A stretch of DNA of 64,000 bases from Symsagittifera roscoffensis (Eukaryota; Xenacoelomorpha; Acoela; Convolutidae). The DNA is taken from positions 74,163,345-74,227,344 of the forward strand of contig NC_087065.1 in the NCBI RefSeq assembly GCF_963678635.1, written 5' to 3'. Both the position numbers and the translations under genes were made by a program. Below, piece by piece: positions 1-10,818 of this stretch. A model generated the notes under the pieces. It was not told the origin of the DNA. It ran no database searches and was given only the letters and a program-made list of their open reading frames with translations. The first letter of the stretch is position 1, and each line of letters opens with the position of its first letter.

Positions 1-399
1 CTTCACTCTTTCTGAAAACGATGAGGACGTTGCCTGTTTCTCCGTCACGCCTGCTATCATGGTGTTGTCTGTGGGAGATCTTCTAGCTGCCACAACTTCA
101 GTAGAGATGTCGGACAGTTCCGACATCTTCTCTCGGTCCAGTGTCCCGGTAGGAGTGGCAAAATCTTGGCCTTGATCTACCGGAGTAGATTCACTCGCCA
201 GCCCTCTTTTTCCTCTCCCCGCCGGTCCATGTATTTCCTGATTCTCATCCATGGCCTGGTCCAGATGGACCTCCATTTCTTGCATTGCTTTTTGCTCTTC
301 TGAAGACTTTTGACTCCTGGTCTCAACCATTCTGCCTGAAACAGTCTCCCCATTGTCGGTTAGAGTTTGTATGATCCTTTCCACAAACGGGTCGATCAT
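1..399 (-). CDS. retroelement ORF, N-terminal part (gag/ORF1-like), cut by window edge
   Basis: An open frame runs on the minus strand from a stop at 502-504 to the window edge. The first Met is at 397-399 and gives 133 codons without a stop; a second Met at 328-330 begins MVETRSQK. Proteins starting with a Met followed by basic, Thr/Arg/Ser/Gln-rich residues are common as Gag or ORF1 N-termini of retrotransposons, which is why I favour a mobile-element ORF. The rest is hydrophilic and rich in Glu, Asp, Gln and Ser, with no zinc knuckle or enzyme motif in the visible part. Codon use is much less AT-rich than the surrounding DNA. The sequence upstream in its own orientation (higher coordinates) is a long noncoding leader with a short-repeat array. 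The family cannot be fixed from this fragment; a host protein remains possible. Confidence 0.45.
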   Translation of the reverse strand, partial: MIDPFVERIIQTLTDNGETVSGRMVETRSQKSSEEQKAMQEMEVHLDQAMDENQEIHGPAGRGKRGLASESTPVDQGQDFATPTGTLDREKMSELSDISTEVVAARRSPTDNTMIAGVTEKQATSSSFSERVK

Positions 400-504
400 T
401 GCTTTTCTCTGTTTCTCAGGAATGAATTTCCTGGAGCTATCACTCTGTTTAGGTATCCTTGACTTGTCTAGACTCAATCTTAATTTAACACTTCTTACTG
501 CCTA

Positions 505-1240
505 TACACTCAATTCAATTGCTAGTGTCCTTTTGATCTGACTTCTGATAATAATAATACAACGCAATAAATTTCAAACGTTTCTATTAAATAGTGACCA
601 CGAATCTTGTATGTTATCACAGTACAACATGAATACAATTTATTCACAATGATTGATTATTAGTTTCAAAATGTGAAGCTAGCACAGTATGATAATATCA
701 GTCTATTTAAAAGACAGAGTTCTCACTACCCAATCAAGCACAAAAATTATTGTTTTTAAACCAAAATTGAAAAAAAAACCTTAAATAATTTCTCTGAAAA
801 ACGTATGTGTTTTGTACTTTTAGTCAGTCGCAAAACAATAGTCGATTTTGTTTTTATAAAAAGAGCTTTCCCTGCTTGGTGCTGCACCGAACAGACAAAA
901 GTTGAAGGCAGTTATTTTCTCAAGTGGACGTCTATTGCACCCACCGAGTCCTGTGTTACCTATCTGCCTTCAGACTGCCCGAGCTAGACCTACTAAAATC
1001 GTCAGGGCAATCTTTTCTCAAAAACGTTTTGAATTCCAGTCCACACTAATGAGTTACACACTCTTGATCAATTTAGACTTAGTGTCGCGAATGTCCGAGC
1101 TTAAACCTGCTTTGTTTTGATTCTGTTTTTTACAAAAGGCAAGTTACCAGTGCAGTCACTGGTTCCCAGCCTATCTCTTAGTAACCTAATAACTTTAATT
1201 ACTTTCTTTTCTGTTGTCTTCTTAAGTTTTGACAAAATAA
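505..1240. other. noncoding leader upstream of the left-edge ORF
   Basis: No supported gene. In minus-strand orientation this lies directly upstream of the retroelement-like ORF and downstream of the TCCGGATTG array. It may be the element's 5' untranslated region, but no primer-binding site or LTR end could be fixed. Confidence 0.3.
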
Positions 1241-1246
1241 TACCCC

Positions 1247-1463
1247 TCCGGATTGGCAAGATTGGGATCCCTCCGGATTGACGAAAATCGGACCCCACCG
1301 GATTGGTAAAATTTCGACCCTTCCGGATTGGGACTCCTCCTGTTTTGTAAAAATTTAGACTCCTCCGGATTGGGACCTCTCCGGATTTGTAAAGTTTTAG
1401 ATCCCTCCGGATTGGGACCCCTCCGGATTGGGACCCCTCCGGATTTGTAATACCCTTCCGGAT
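1247..1463. repeat. array of degenerate TCCGGATTG repeats
   Basis: About ten copies of a core reading TCCGGATTG or TCCGGATTTG, usually within ACCCCTCCGGATTGGGA, occur at irregular spacing of about 16-36 bases. Starts include 1247, 1272, 1297, 1322, 1364, 1406 and 1422. Isolated further copies occur at 1531, 2103, 2791, 2820 and 3813. The core contains the palindrome TCCGGA. The array sits upstream of the minus-strand retroelement-like ORF, so it could be part of an LTR or leader. A protein-binding site array is an alternative. Confidence 0.7.
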
Positions 1464-4400
1464 ACGTTCTCCGATGATATTATGCTGTTTGAACCAACTA
1501 GGAAGTGTGTGTCGTCCTTCCCAAGACCCTTCCGGATTGAAGATAAGCCTCTTATTCGACGATTCACCCTAACGGTGAAGGGTCTTATCGCTAGCCTAAT
1601 TTCGGCTCGACTAAGGTTTTCTCGTGCCTTTAGCCTTCCCTTTTCTTCTAGAACAGCTTAAAAATGCCTTATCTGACCGTCACTACCTTTTGGTAGGGGT
1701 GTAAGGGCTTTCCAAAATTTTTTTTATAAAACGTGAAGGGTCTACCTTCCCGAATTGGTGAGTTTGCCAAAAACAACCCTAAAAAATTTTCACGCTTAAT
1801 TTTTTGAATAATTGATGTTTTTATTAGTAAGCTCGAGTAATTTCTGATCTAATGGTACCAAGATCAACTGAATTTGTCCAGTAGTTCCAAAGTTATTAAC
1901 CAAAACGTCTTTTTTATAAAGTCCAAAAAAAAAATTTTCTCTTACAGGTTCCGCCTAACTTTTTTTGCAATTCTGTTCTTTTCGACCTAAAAATTATTGA
2001 TCCGAGCTCAAAAGGCCTATACTCTTCTTGTTCAATGCAAAAAATCCGATCTAAAACACTCTAGTTGAAAAACTTTGCGAAAAACTATGCTATTTGGAAC
2101 CCTCCGGATTGATGAATCCACTAAATCAAACACGTTAAGTTCGATTTCTCTGTAACCCGGAAGGTTATCGGCAAACGGGTTTTAAAACCTGTCGATTCAC
2201 TAGTGGACGTTGTCCGATCAACTATTTTTTACTGTCCTAACTCAAAAATTTCCAAAAAAATTTCCTATTTTATAGTGTTCTGTTTTTCCAAAATAGTTCC
2301 AACCACTTCTGAACTAAACTCAACCGGTTATACCTATTATACTAGCACAATTACGATGTAACTCACTAATTCAGCGCTTTTTTCCGTTTAAAAAAATATC
2401 GATATCTCAAAAATCGCGATTTGTGGGGGGATTAAAATATCGCTATTTTGACCCTAAAAACCGGTCCGCTTACTGTGTTTTTCACTGAAAAATGATATAA
2501 CAGTATTAATATAGGCTGTATAAGTAATAATACTAGTAATACTATACCCCTCCGCGTTTGTTCAATATCCGAATTAATGTGCTCAACTCGGAAATTCACA
2601 AATCGGTGAAGGGTCACTACAGTGCAGCACTGTCGAGACCCCCACAGATTACTATCTTATTTTTTGTACCAAAAGGGATACAAAACTTGTTAACGATACC
2701 AAACAGTCGACTGTTGTTGTCGTTGAGCCCCCTCTTGTCACTTCTTGTACTGCTTGCCGGATCAGTCTTCTTCACTAATCCCGAGACCCTTCCGGATTGA
2801 GCGAAAATCAGCAGACCCTTCCGGATTGAGCGCAATTAGCATTAACGTGCTTAAATACTCAAATAATCCTACAGTACAAGCCTCACAAACGGGCCACAAA
2901 AATGATCGTAACGATCCTGAGAGATATAAATGCCTGTAACAACAATATATCTATCAACAACAAACGGGAGGGTCGGATCACATCTTGTCTGGAGGGTCGG
3001 ATCACATCTTGTCTGGGGGGATGATTTCTACTGATTTTTTAAACTTTTTTACTGTTTTTGGTTTTTTCGGTTTTTTTAATGTTTTTGTTTTTCTTGGGTA
3101 CTATACTAGTTTTTGTTTGGTTTCTTATATATCTTTAAGTGTTTTTGGTCACAAACCTCTCAGGGAACGAGAGGACGGCCGATCCCCCCACCCTTCGTGG
3201 AACGTGAATTTTTGGTCTTAACTAGGTTAAAAAGTTATTCACGGTAATTCGGAAGGCTTCCATGTTCCGAACTACCCTTCCGCCCCTGCGGTTAGGGTCT
3301 GTTGAGGGCGTTATTATGAGCATCCGCTCGGCGCGGAGTGCTCTTTAACGGCTCTGCCGGTCATGATGTTAAGAAAGAAAAACACCCAGGAGCGCCATAA
3401 AAACATCCATGTATCACTCGCCCGGAAGTACATATCGACGGAAAATAGAGCTAAGCTATAAAACGAGTGGCCAGCGTCTAAACAGAGCTCTACATGCTTT
3501 TCACCGTCTCTACCAAAGCCAGTTCTTTTGATAGTCTTTTCAACATCGGGTCGACAAAAACGTTACTGTTCTCCGGCCTCGACCAGAAAGCTCAAATTAA
3601 CTTACTTACATGCAAAATTTGTTATATTACGATTGTTTTTGTTCAGTAGATTAAAATCATCATCTCCATCGAAGATGGATCAACCCTTTCCCTTAACTCC
3701 TAGCTTCTCATCGTCAGAAAAGGAATTCAGATGTTAAATAAATTCAATTTAGGACTTAATTGGGAAGCTAAAATTTTGTATAAAATGGTTTAAGTTCAAG
3801 TCGCAAGTACCCTCCGGATTCCTGAATCCGGGGAAATAACACCCTTATTTCCTCTCCGGAAGGCTTGTTCCCATCCTTCACATTTAGCGTGAATGGCCTT
3901 GCAACGATTGTAGCAACACAATCGTTGCAACTCGGAGAGGTCTCTGCTAACACTCTGTCGTATTTTCGTGTTTCTCTCAATTATCGTAGTTGTTTTCGCA
4001 ACTTCTGTCGTTGTTCTGTTTTTATTTTGGATTTCTTCCAAAGTGGCCGTTTTTGACGTTTCTCAGAAGTGTGACGTCACAATTCGAATTTTTAAAATTT
4101 AAGAATTTCCGAATCCTTCAGCCTTCACGATTTGTCCAATCGTCTGAATAACACTGTTAATCGTCTAAAACTGCTAATTCGGAAGGTTAGCTGCTAGCCC
4201 TTCGTAACTGTCTTTTCGTCAATTCTGGTCGAATGGCACATATTTCGACGTTTAGCTCGCCGAAACATTGTGTATGAAATGCACGTCGTTATGTACTCAG
4301 CGGTATAAGAATAAGCGTTACTGTATAAGAAGTTTCCAGAAGTTAGAACAGGCAGAAAAACTAAAACTAGAGATCGGGCCAATTTTTGGCGTTTTTCGCT

Positions 4401-4766
4401 GGCAGATTTGAATGTTTAGTTGACCTTTAGATATTTTTATTTGAAAACAACTTTTTTACATCTATCTACAATCAAAAACATCTGTCAACCTCAACAGCAG
4501 AGATATTTCATAATGGCCATCTGATCGAGCCTAAAAATTTCACCGATTGGGCTTTCTGGGGTGTTGATTTGGAACCCTAAAAGTCCAAATTGTTAAGTAG
4601 CTAGGTACATAATTTTTTTTAAAGAGGCCCTTTCGTTTAGTTACGGTAATTGCACTAGCTGGATAGGGCCATACCAGCGTTATAAAAATGCATATATATC
4701 AGCAAACTTTATCATTTTATCAATGAAGTCATAAATCAGCATTAAATGCATCATCGTAATGTTAAT
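1464..4766. other. noncoding stretch with scattered TCCGGATTG copies
   Basis: No gene was recognised; open frames here are short and composition-driven. The stretch holds the isolated TCCGGATTG copies, recurring GTGAAGGGTC and CGGAAGG words (for example near 1576, 1732, 2606, 3251 and 4180), a perfect 24-bp tandem duplication at 2967-3014, a locally GC-rich patch at about 3240-3370 and a TATAAAA at about 3457 on the + strand. The shared words suggest that 1.2-4.2 kb is one element's LTR or leader. Its ends were not found. Confidence 0.35.
2967..3014. repeat. perfect 24-bp tandem duplication
   Basis: Two adjacent identical 24-base units (2967-2990 and 2991-3014), each beginning GGAGGGTCGGATCACATC. 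Perfect identity suggests a recent slippage or template-switch event. Confidence 0.85.
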
Positions 4767-5111
4767 TCATTTTAGCCGTCCTTCTACAATAGCGCTAATG
4801 GAGTTGTCGATAAATTGAACTTGGCGCAGCGATCTGCACCCCCTGATACAAAGTATAGAGCTCCTCAAGAGCGCGAAGCTTATTTTAGTTCTTATGTAGT
4901 TTATAGATTCTGGATAGCTTTCTTGTCTTTTTTCACTTAGTTTTGCGGCTAATCGCTGCATCGTCCGCGTGGCTGTTGGAGCACTGCCACCGGTGCATCC
5001 GAAAATTAGCGGAAAGAAGTTACTCTGCTCTACGTTTAAAATTCTTTGCTGATATTTGGAGTTCTTCAGCGGTTCGTGATATTTGTATGCGTCTTTATGC
5101 AGTTTTCGCAA
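4767..5111 (-). pseudogene. fragment of a mobile-element protein (conserved C-terminal segment)
   Basis: A 114-codon minus-strand frame. From about residue 28 it has the pattern VEQSxFFPLIF followed by GG, then KRQESYPESINYIR, KISFALLRS and CxRGCRSLR. I recall this order (F-PL-F, GG, SY, R, F-LLRS, C-RG-R-S) from the end of many repeated invertebrate mobile-element ORFs, often alongside reverse transcriptase. I cannot assign the class. No upstream catalytic domain is seen in the bases beyond 5111, so this is most likely an isolated fragment. It lies about 90 bases upstream of the DOHH start, on the opposite strand. Confidence 0.5.
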
Positions 5112-5199
5112 TGTTTTGGCATGGGGGTTGGGTACATACGTAAAATCGAATATTTATTGTGATTAAAGTTTATTTTAGGTTGATGTGTGGGTGTTGAGA

Positions 5200-7014
5200 A
5201 TGGGGTTTGAAAAGGAGCCCAGTATATGCAGATTGTCAGAAGTAAGTGTGATTCGAATAGTAAATAGTTTTCTAGTGGCGAATTCTTTAAGTCTAACTAT
5301 TGTCGCTACCGAAATGGCTTAGAACCAAGCTTTCAAGGTTTATAGATTGTCGGGTTTGTGACCTCATTACAGAAAAAGCTACATGTGTCATTATATTGAC
5401 TAATTGCGCATTTCCGGAGGTTTTTCAAGCGCTTGAATTGTTTTTAGCTTTGTAATGAAGGAATGCGTTTTTTGCTGCATTGAGAATTGCTGTTATGATA
5501 AAAAAAACCTGTCGAGCATAATGATATTTTTTATAACGGCTAGTTGCGCACGTCACCATAGGGTTTTCAGGTAGTTGTAAGAAATTGATCATTTTGTACC
5601 TTTCTAACAAACTTTTGTTTTTAGAAATTGAGTGACTCTACTTTACCCTTGGGCGATCGATTTGATGCTTTATTTCAACTCAGGACAAATGGCACTGTCG
5701 CTGCTATGCAATGTATTGCTGGCCGTCTTTTAGACCCAAAGGAGGACTCTGCCTTGTTGAAGCATGAGCTTGCCTACTGCATCGGGCAAATGCAACTTAA
5801 AGAAGCAATTCCATCGTTGTCACAAGTTCTTGAAAATGAAAATGAGAACACTATGGTTCGACATGAGGCCGGAGAGGCTCTCGGAGCAATAGGTTCAGCT
5901 GAAGCAATAGATGTGCTATCTAAGTTCGTGTCACACAGTGAAGCGGCAATCAGCGAAACCTGTCAACTGGCAATTGAACGAATAAACAATGTTTCCGAAA
6001 ACTCGAACCAAAATAAACCAACTGGAGGCTTCGGATCAATCGATCCAGCTGTTTTTGAAGAAAGTTTAACACCCAGTGGAGATACATGCGAAGACATCGA
6101 TCCCTTGCAAGAGCGTCTCCTTAACGAGAGTATTCCATTGTATGAGAGATATGTGGCAATGTTTAAATTGAGAAACATAAGTTCAAAACTGTCAACAAGG
6201 GCGCTTTGCGAAGGTTCGTGAAATTGACTTTTTATAGCGATAGTTACGTGAGCGCAACAAAAAAAATAATGCTGATAAGTGAGATCAAAACAAATCAAAT
6301 ACACGGTAGCATTTTTATTGATGCACTTAGGTATAATGCACTTTCTGAGTTCAAATGAAATTCATCCGCTGAAAGTGACGTAAATAGCACTCTCCAAATA
6401 CGAACGTGGAAATGGCGCAATAAACCTGAACGATTTCTAGTTTCGAAAGTGGAATTTATTTTTAGATTTCCTAGCGGAATAAAAACTACCTATTGATCCA
6501 GTTTTCTCTAGTTGGGTTCATGTAATCAAAAAAGCTCCAATCATAAATTGTTCTAGAAACTCAAAGAGCCTAAAGGGCATCTATTTTTGTTCGATTGTTG
6601 AGATTTTTTCGAAAGTTCAGATTTCGAAAGTTAAGATTTTTTCAAGAAAGTCAGTGTTTTTTTTGTTTACTTGCGTTCATTACTCTTTTCCTATCTTCGA
6701 TTGGCTATGTTTTTCAATTTTAGGTAAAGTCGAGTTGTTTGGTTTCAGGTTTCGGATCAAAAAGCGCTTTATTTCGACATGAGATTGCATATGTATTGGG
6801 ACAGATGCAGAATAAAGAAGCCGTTTCATCTCTTGCCGAGGTTCTTGCGAATCAAAGCGAAGATCCAATGGTGCGTCACGAGTGCGCTGAGGCCCTGGGG
6901 TCAATAGCCTCAAAGCACAGTGGAGTCACTGATACACTTAAGCGTTTTCTCAGCGATCCCGAAAGAGTAGTGAGAGAGAGTTGTGAAGTTGCTCTTGAAA
7001 TTTCTAATCATTGA
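5200..7014 (+). CDS. DOHH: deoxyhypusine hydroxylase (DOHH), three exons
   Basis: Hydroxylates the deoxyhypusine residue of translation factor eIF5A to hypusine, the last step of that modification; a cytosolic di-iron HEAT-repeat enzyme. Proposed exons are 5200-5241, 5625-6213 and 6749-7014, joined in phase 0 and phase 1 (donors GTAAGT and GTTCGT; acceptors TTTTAG and TTTCAG). This gives 298 residues; the human enzyme has 302. The protein has two HEAT-like halves. All four iron-binding His-Glu pairs are present: H61-E62 (LLKHELAYC), H94-E95 (MVRHEAGEALG), H221-E222 (LFRHEIAYVLGQ) and H254-E255 (MVRHECAEALG). Exons 2 and 3 are certain by similarity. Exon 1 (14 codons, starting MGFEKE) is inferred from its Met, splice donor and phase, and gives a plausible N-terminus before the RFDALF motif. 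A splice-acceptor-like TATTTTAG lies about 20 bases before the ATG, so a 5' leader exon or trans-spliced leader is possible. Confidence 0.95.
6405..6690. repeat. dispersed repeat family 1 copy in DOHH intron 2
   Basis: Contains the ordered words CGAAAGTGGAATTT, AGCGGAATAAAA, ATTGATCCAGTTTTCT, TCAATCATAAATTG-like, TCAAAGAGC, AAGGGCATCTAT and TTGCGTTCATTACTC. The same order recurs, diverged, near 8640-8880, 30385-30600, 35380-35560, 35715-35935 and 38700-38900. No ORF and no clear ends. Confidence 0.65.
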
Positions 7015-8016
7015 ATTATTGCCATTTTGTTGAGAAATTGTCTTGTAACATGGTTTTTTAAAGCAAGAAATCTTTGACTGAGGGAATAGCAGATTTTTTG
7101 ATAGGAAATCCTAGGGAGCAGGTGCTGGTGTCAGAAATTTTTGACTAAATTGATTTTCAGAGCTCTCCAAAATTGTTGCAAAAACCCCATTTTCAAAAAT
7201 TTTTGTGCCGCTGGCGAATTTTAAAAAAATCCGGCCAAAACCATTTTAAGGCGTTTTTGGAAGGTATGTTGCAAATAAGTGATGTTTTGGCTCGCGATGA
7301 TCTCCCGTATTTTTTGGCACGTGAACATGGCATCAATAAAAACGTCTGCGCTGAAGGGCTTCGTTTTTTTCCCATGGCACATGGTTGTATTAGGTTACTT
7401 TACCTTCTTGGTGCGTTGGACGGAAAGCTATGTTTCAGGTTTATGACATTTTTAGTAGTTTTTGTTAAGTTCATTTCAAAACAAAGATCTGTGATCGTCT
7501 TTTTGTGCTCGACAGAGTCTAGCTCAATGAAGACATTGTCAGTGGACTAAGCGTTAAATTGAACAAAATGCGTTTCGATTTGTTGAATTTGAGCTCGTTA
7601 GCAGCCGACCATCCTTTCAGGTCGCCCACAGCCTGTAGTAGTTTTCTAAAATTGAACTCTCACGATCGAAGCCTTTTTGTATATTGAAAGCAAAAAGCTT
7701 TTAAAAGCAGCTCGAAAAACAATAGCATAAAAAATTATCAACAATTTATAACGTAACCAGTAGACTTCCATTAAGTAATGAACGTTTATCACTTGAAGGA
7801 TCTGAGAGAACATCGATACTTTTTGCTCGCAGAACTCGTGTCACTAAGTTAAGATTGAATAAATAAGTTGCACTTAGTGGAAATCAAAGACTAGAGTTAA
7901 AATTTTAGATGAAAAGATATTCAGTCCACAGCTTTCAAAATCTAGATAAAGAGCAATTTTCTTTCATGCCATTGTTGAACTGCATTCAGACAAAAGTTTA
8001 TTCATGTTTTTACACT
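7015..8016. other. noncoding stretch downstream of DOHH
   Basis: I see no gene. An AATAAA at about 7857 is the nearest obvious polyadenylation hexamer on the + strand but is far from the DOHH stop. A 125-codon frame at 7173-7550 lacks any recognisable motif. Confidence 0.4.
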
Positions 8017-8320
8017 AGAGTGCTTGCGAGCGTTAGTGTATTAGTACGAACGTTTTTTTTTTTCAGCCAAACTCGCAAATAAAAGTGTTCACTTATTTGG
8101 TGGCTCTGTTGCTATAATCACGATCTGTAGCATTGGGAATATCATAGCATCTGTTCTCTGCTTTATTTCTGGCTAGTGTTTGTGGTTTATTAAGCGTCCG
8201 TGGCTGAGTGGTTAGAGCGTGAGACTCATAAGCTCTTAGTCGCAGATCGAATCCGAGTGTTCTGGATAGTGTTTACGAAATGCAGCTTTGCCTCCGTGTG
8301 CTTATACTGAACCAAGCACT
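8017..8320 (+). repeat. tRNA-derived SINE-like repeat
   Basis: From about 8193 the sequence GCGTCCGTGGCTGAGTGG, then TTAGAGCGTGAGACTCATAA and GATCGAATCC resembles a tRNA with D-arm, a CAT anticodon loop and a T-loop. Acceptor pairing is poor, so this is a tRNA relic rather than a gene. It is preceded by a body with TTAGTACGAACG and TTATTTGGTGGC words and followed by the tail word GCAGCTTTGCCTCCGTGTG. Diverged relatives sit in 32690-33490, 34700-34970 and 44775-45915, and tail-only copies occur elsewhere. Confidence 0.65.
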
Positions 8321-8559
8321 GCATAGGCGAAGAGCAGGTTCCTTCCTTGTTTTTTAAAAATAATTCATTAAAAATCCTTGCGGTGTTTTCGCATTTAGAG
8401 ATTGTAAGAGCAAAATGGAAATGTTGGTAAAGAGCAACGGAAACAACTAGTAAGAGTCGATGAACGTAATTCATACTCTCATATAGTTAGCTAGGATTTT
8501 TTGGTTTTTATTTTTCAGGAAAAGTCTTGAAATTTGTTTTGGCTCAAACTATCTTTTTC

Positions 8560-8890
8560 GCGGTTTGACTTTTGGTTTCTTTTTAAATAGAGTTAATTTT
8601 TTAGCAGGAAAGCAAACTCCACAATCGAACAGCGAAAGTGTAAAGGTCGTGAACAATTCGATTGACTTCTATTTTCGAAAGTGGAATTTGATTTTCAGAC
8701 TTCCCAGCGAAATAGAAAATTTTTGTTTATTGATTCACATTTCTCAAATTGGAGTAATTTTAACAAAAAAGTTTCAATCATAATTTGTTCTGGAATTTCA
8801 AAGAGCTTTAAGGGCATCGTTGTAATCTTTGGAGTTGAAAAGTTGAGGTGCTTTCAAAAACCTAGCATCCTCAAGGTCACGCGCTGAATT
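8560..8890. repeat. dispersed repeat family 1 copy
   Basis: Shares with the DOHH intron 2 copy the order CGAAAGTGGAATTTG, CCCAGCGAAATAGAAA, TTGATTCACATTTCTCAAAT, TTTCAATCATAATTTG, TTCAAAGAGC and TTAAGGGCATC. Noncoding. Confidence 0.65.
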
Positions 8891-10370
8891 TTACTTTCTG
8901 GACATTTGATGACCCATAGACGAGTCCCGAAATTCACTTGGTTAACCTTCCAACACAAAATTAGTACGTCTTCACCATTGTTTTTGGTCTTTTCTTGGAC
9001 CCACAGCAGAGTTACGTAGATTTTATGTATGTCTCAGTACAGAATTCTTTAACCTGTGAAAATGCAGCCACAATGCAATTTAATTAACAGAGCTGATTCC
9101 ATTAAAGCAAGGATTTGGTTTACGCCATGCAACTTTCGTAAAAGAAAATACAAAAATTGATAGTTGTTTCTTCCACTGGAAATCATTTTTCAACCCCTAA
9201 TGCCGGAAAAAGTATCAAAAAGTGACCATAGCAGTCAATCACAATTTTTTCTTACAAAAAAAGCTTCATTTGCAGAAGTGATACAAACGCACTCAGCATT
9301 TGATCAGAAACAAAATTTGATATTGTTTGTTTGCATTTCAAAAGACAGATAACTGCAAATAAGTTCAATGACGGACCAATCACATAAAATTTTGTCAGTT
9401 AAAACCCAAGATAAAACACTTTTCAGATTTTCCTTCCGGAGAAAATTTAGAGGCGCAAAAATGTGTTTTATATAATTGGGCACAATTAATTAGAATTGAT
9501 TCATTGAGGTTGAAAAAAGAAGCTGTCAGTCGGATTGGAACCTGCGTCACTGGTGCTAAAGGAATCGTAAATTTTTTTTTATTGGTTTCAGGTCATAAAA
9601 TACTTTGAAAAAATCAAAAAGTGAGTCTAAACAAAATGAGAAACATCATTGAGTAATTACTCAGAGTAAATTTAGTTGTACTAATTTTAGCTGGAAACGG
9701 ATATGGAAGCTGCATTGTGGTTTACAAGTCATTATATGCAGAGGAACTATATGTAAAGTTCCAACTATGAAACGGCCACAAATAGCAAAATTCAAACATT
9801 TTCAATATAATAATATGACTAAAGGTTGTCAAAAAAAATCTACTTCATTACCAAATAAATTTAAATCTCAAAACGCACAACAAAACATCATGAGTTTCGT
9901 TCAAGCATTCACAGTTCAATAAGTGCTTCACTGATTTTGTATAGATTCCTACACTATTACCCAACCAATATGCGCCGTCAATAATAAAATCACGACTGAT
10001 GCCTAAAAACCAGCGAGAGCGCATTAATGAATTCAATGAGAACAAGATGCATTGAAAATGTCAAGCAAAGTTTATCATAAAGGATCTGCAAAAAAGGCAA
10101 GTGGAATGGAAAACTGCGATAATAAATCTGGACTGCACCATATTGCTTAATCGAAGTCCACTGGATAAAAAAGAATGGCTGCGATTCGAACAAACTATGC
10201 TGGACTGCCAGTGTTACGCTCATACACTGCGCCATGCCAGCCGTGAATTCGACTTGGGCGACACAACTTGAACCAAAGAAAAATCATTAATGGTGTGTTT
10301 TCAATAAACTAATTTGTTCATAGACGCTGAGCCAGCACGAATCAAAGAAAAGTAAGAAAAAAAAAGAGAT
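8891..10370. other. noncoding stretch
   Basis: No gene, RNA or recognisable element seen; the frames are short and lack motifs. Confidence 0.35.
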
Positions 10371-10375
10371 GTAAC

Positions 10376-10428
10376 CAGCCCTGTGGCACAGGTGGTAGTG
10401 CCGCAAGTCAGTATGATCATTGTTAGAT
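10376..10428 (+). repeat. possible 5' half of a tRNA-like repeat
   Basis: CCCTGTGGCACAGGTGG then TAGTGCCGCAAGTC resembles a tRNA D-arm (box A) region. No box B or T-arm follows, so this is at most a relic. Confidence 0.25.
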
Positions 10429-10818
10429 ATGGATTGTGTTTCTAGTCTCAGTGGGACGCTATCATCGTTTGATTTCAATTTGGAGATGAGTAATTATAAT
10501 TTTCGAAAAATTGCTATTAACGGAGGAGAGTATCGGAACAAAGGACAACTGAAGACCATACTAGATGCCCTCATTGCTAGACTGAAGAAGAGACAGGGGC
10601 TTACGACGTTACAATATGGCCGTGAGGTGATACACGTGAGGATTTCTCAATTCCGCAGAATCCCTGGAAAGTGTCCTGGGGCGAAAGGTGTAATCGAATG
10701 CGATTACACTGTTCATGCGAGAGGTATACTGGAAATCACTCGTGAGCATATGGCTCTGTTCGCTCCAGGAACACAGTTCGTACCTTGCGACTACATTGAG
10801 AACAGAGAAAGAGTTTGA
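10429..10818 (+). CDS. uncharacterised ORF, about 129 aa
   Basis: ATG at 10429 opens a frame of about 129 codons whose GC content is clearly higher than its surroundings, and its residue mix looks like a real protein (MSNYNFRKIAING, then GREVIHVRISQFRRIPGKCP, then GILEITREHMALFAPG). I do not recognise the family. From about 10800 an overlapping frame continues basic and hydrophilic to 10942 (EFEPRFEQSEVPTTRRERRP), which may mean a single frameshift splits a protein of about 170 residues. It lies about 200 bases beyond the end of the Helitron-like helicase fragment, on the opposite strand, so it may be cargo or a different element. It could also be an exon: TTTCTAG at about 10440 looks like an acceptor. 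Confidence 0.4.
   Translation: MDCVSSLSGTLSSFDFNLEMSNYNFRKIAINGGEYRNKGQLKTILDALIARLKKRQGLTTLQYGREVIHVRISQFRRIPGKCPGAKGVIECDYTVHARGILEITREHMALFAPGTQFVPCDYIENRERV

Noticed and set aside
1247-1463. CRISPR array
   Set aside because: Repeat units are about 9-16 bases with variable spacing and imperfect copies in a eukaryotic context; it does not meet CRISPR structure.
3450-3475. TATAAAA as a promoter on the + strand
   Set aside because: No + strand gene follows, and TATA-like words are common in AT-rich DNA.
7173-7550. 125-codon + strand frame after DOHH
   Set aside because: No motif, unusual residue mix driven by T-rich DNA, and no clear splice or expression signal.
8193-8265. Possible functional tRNA-Met gene
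   Set aside because: Anticodon loop and box B look good, but acceptor-stem ends do not pair and the sequence is embedded in a repeat body and tail, so a SINE relic fits better.
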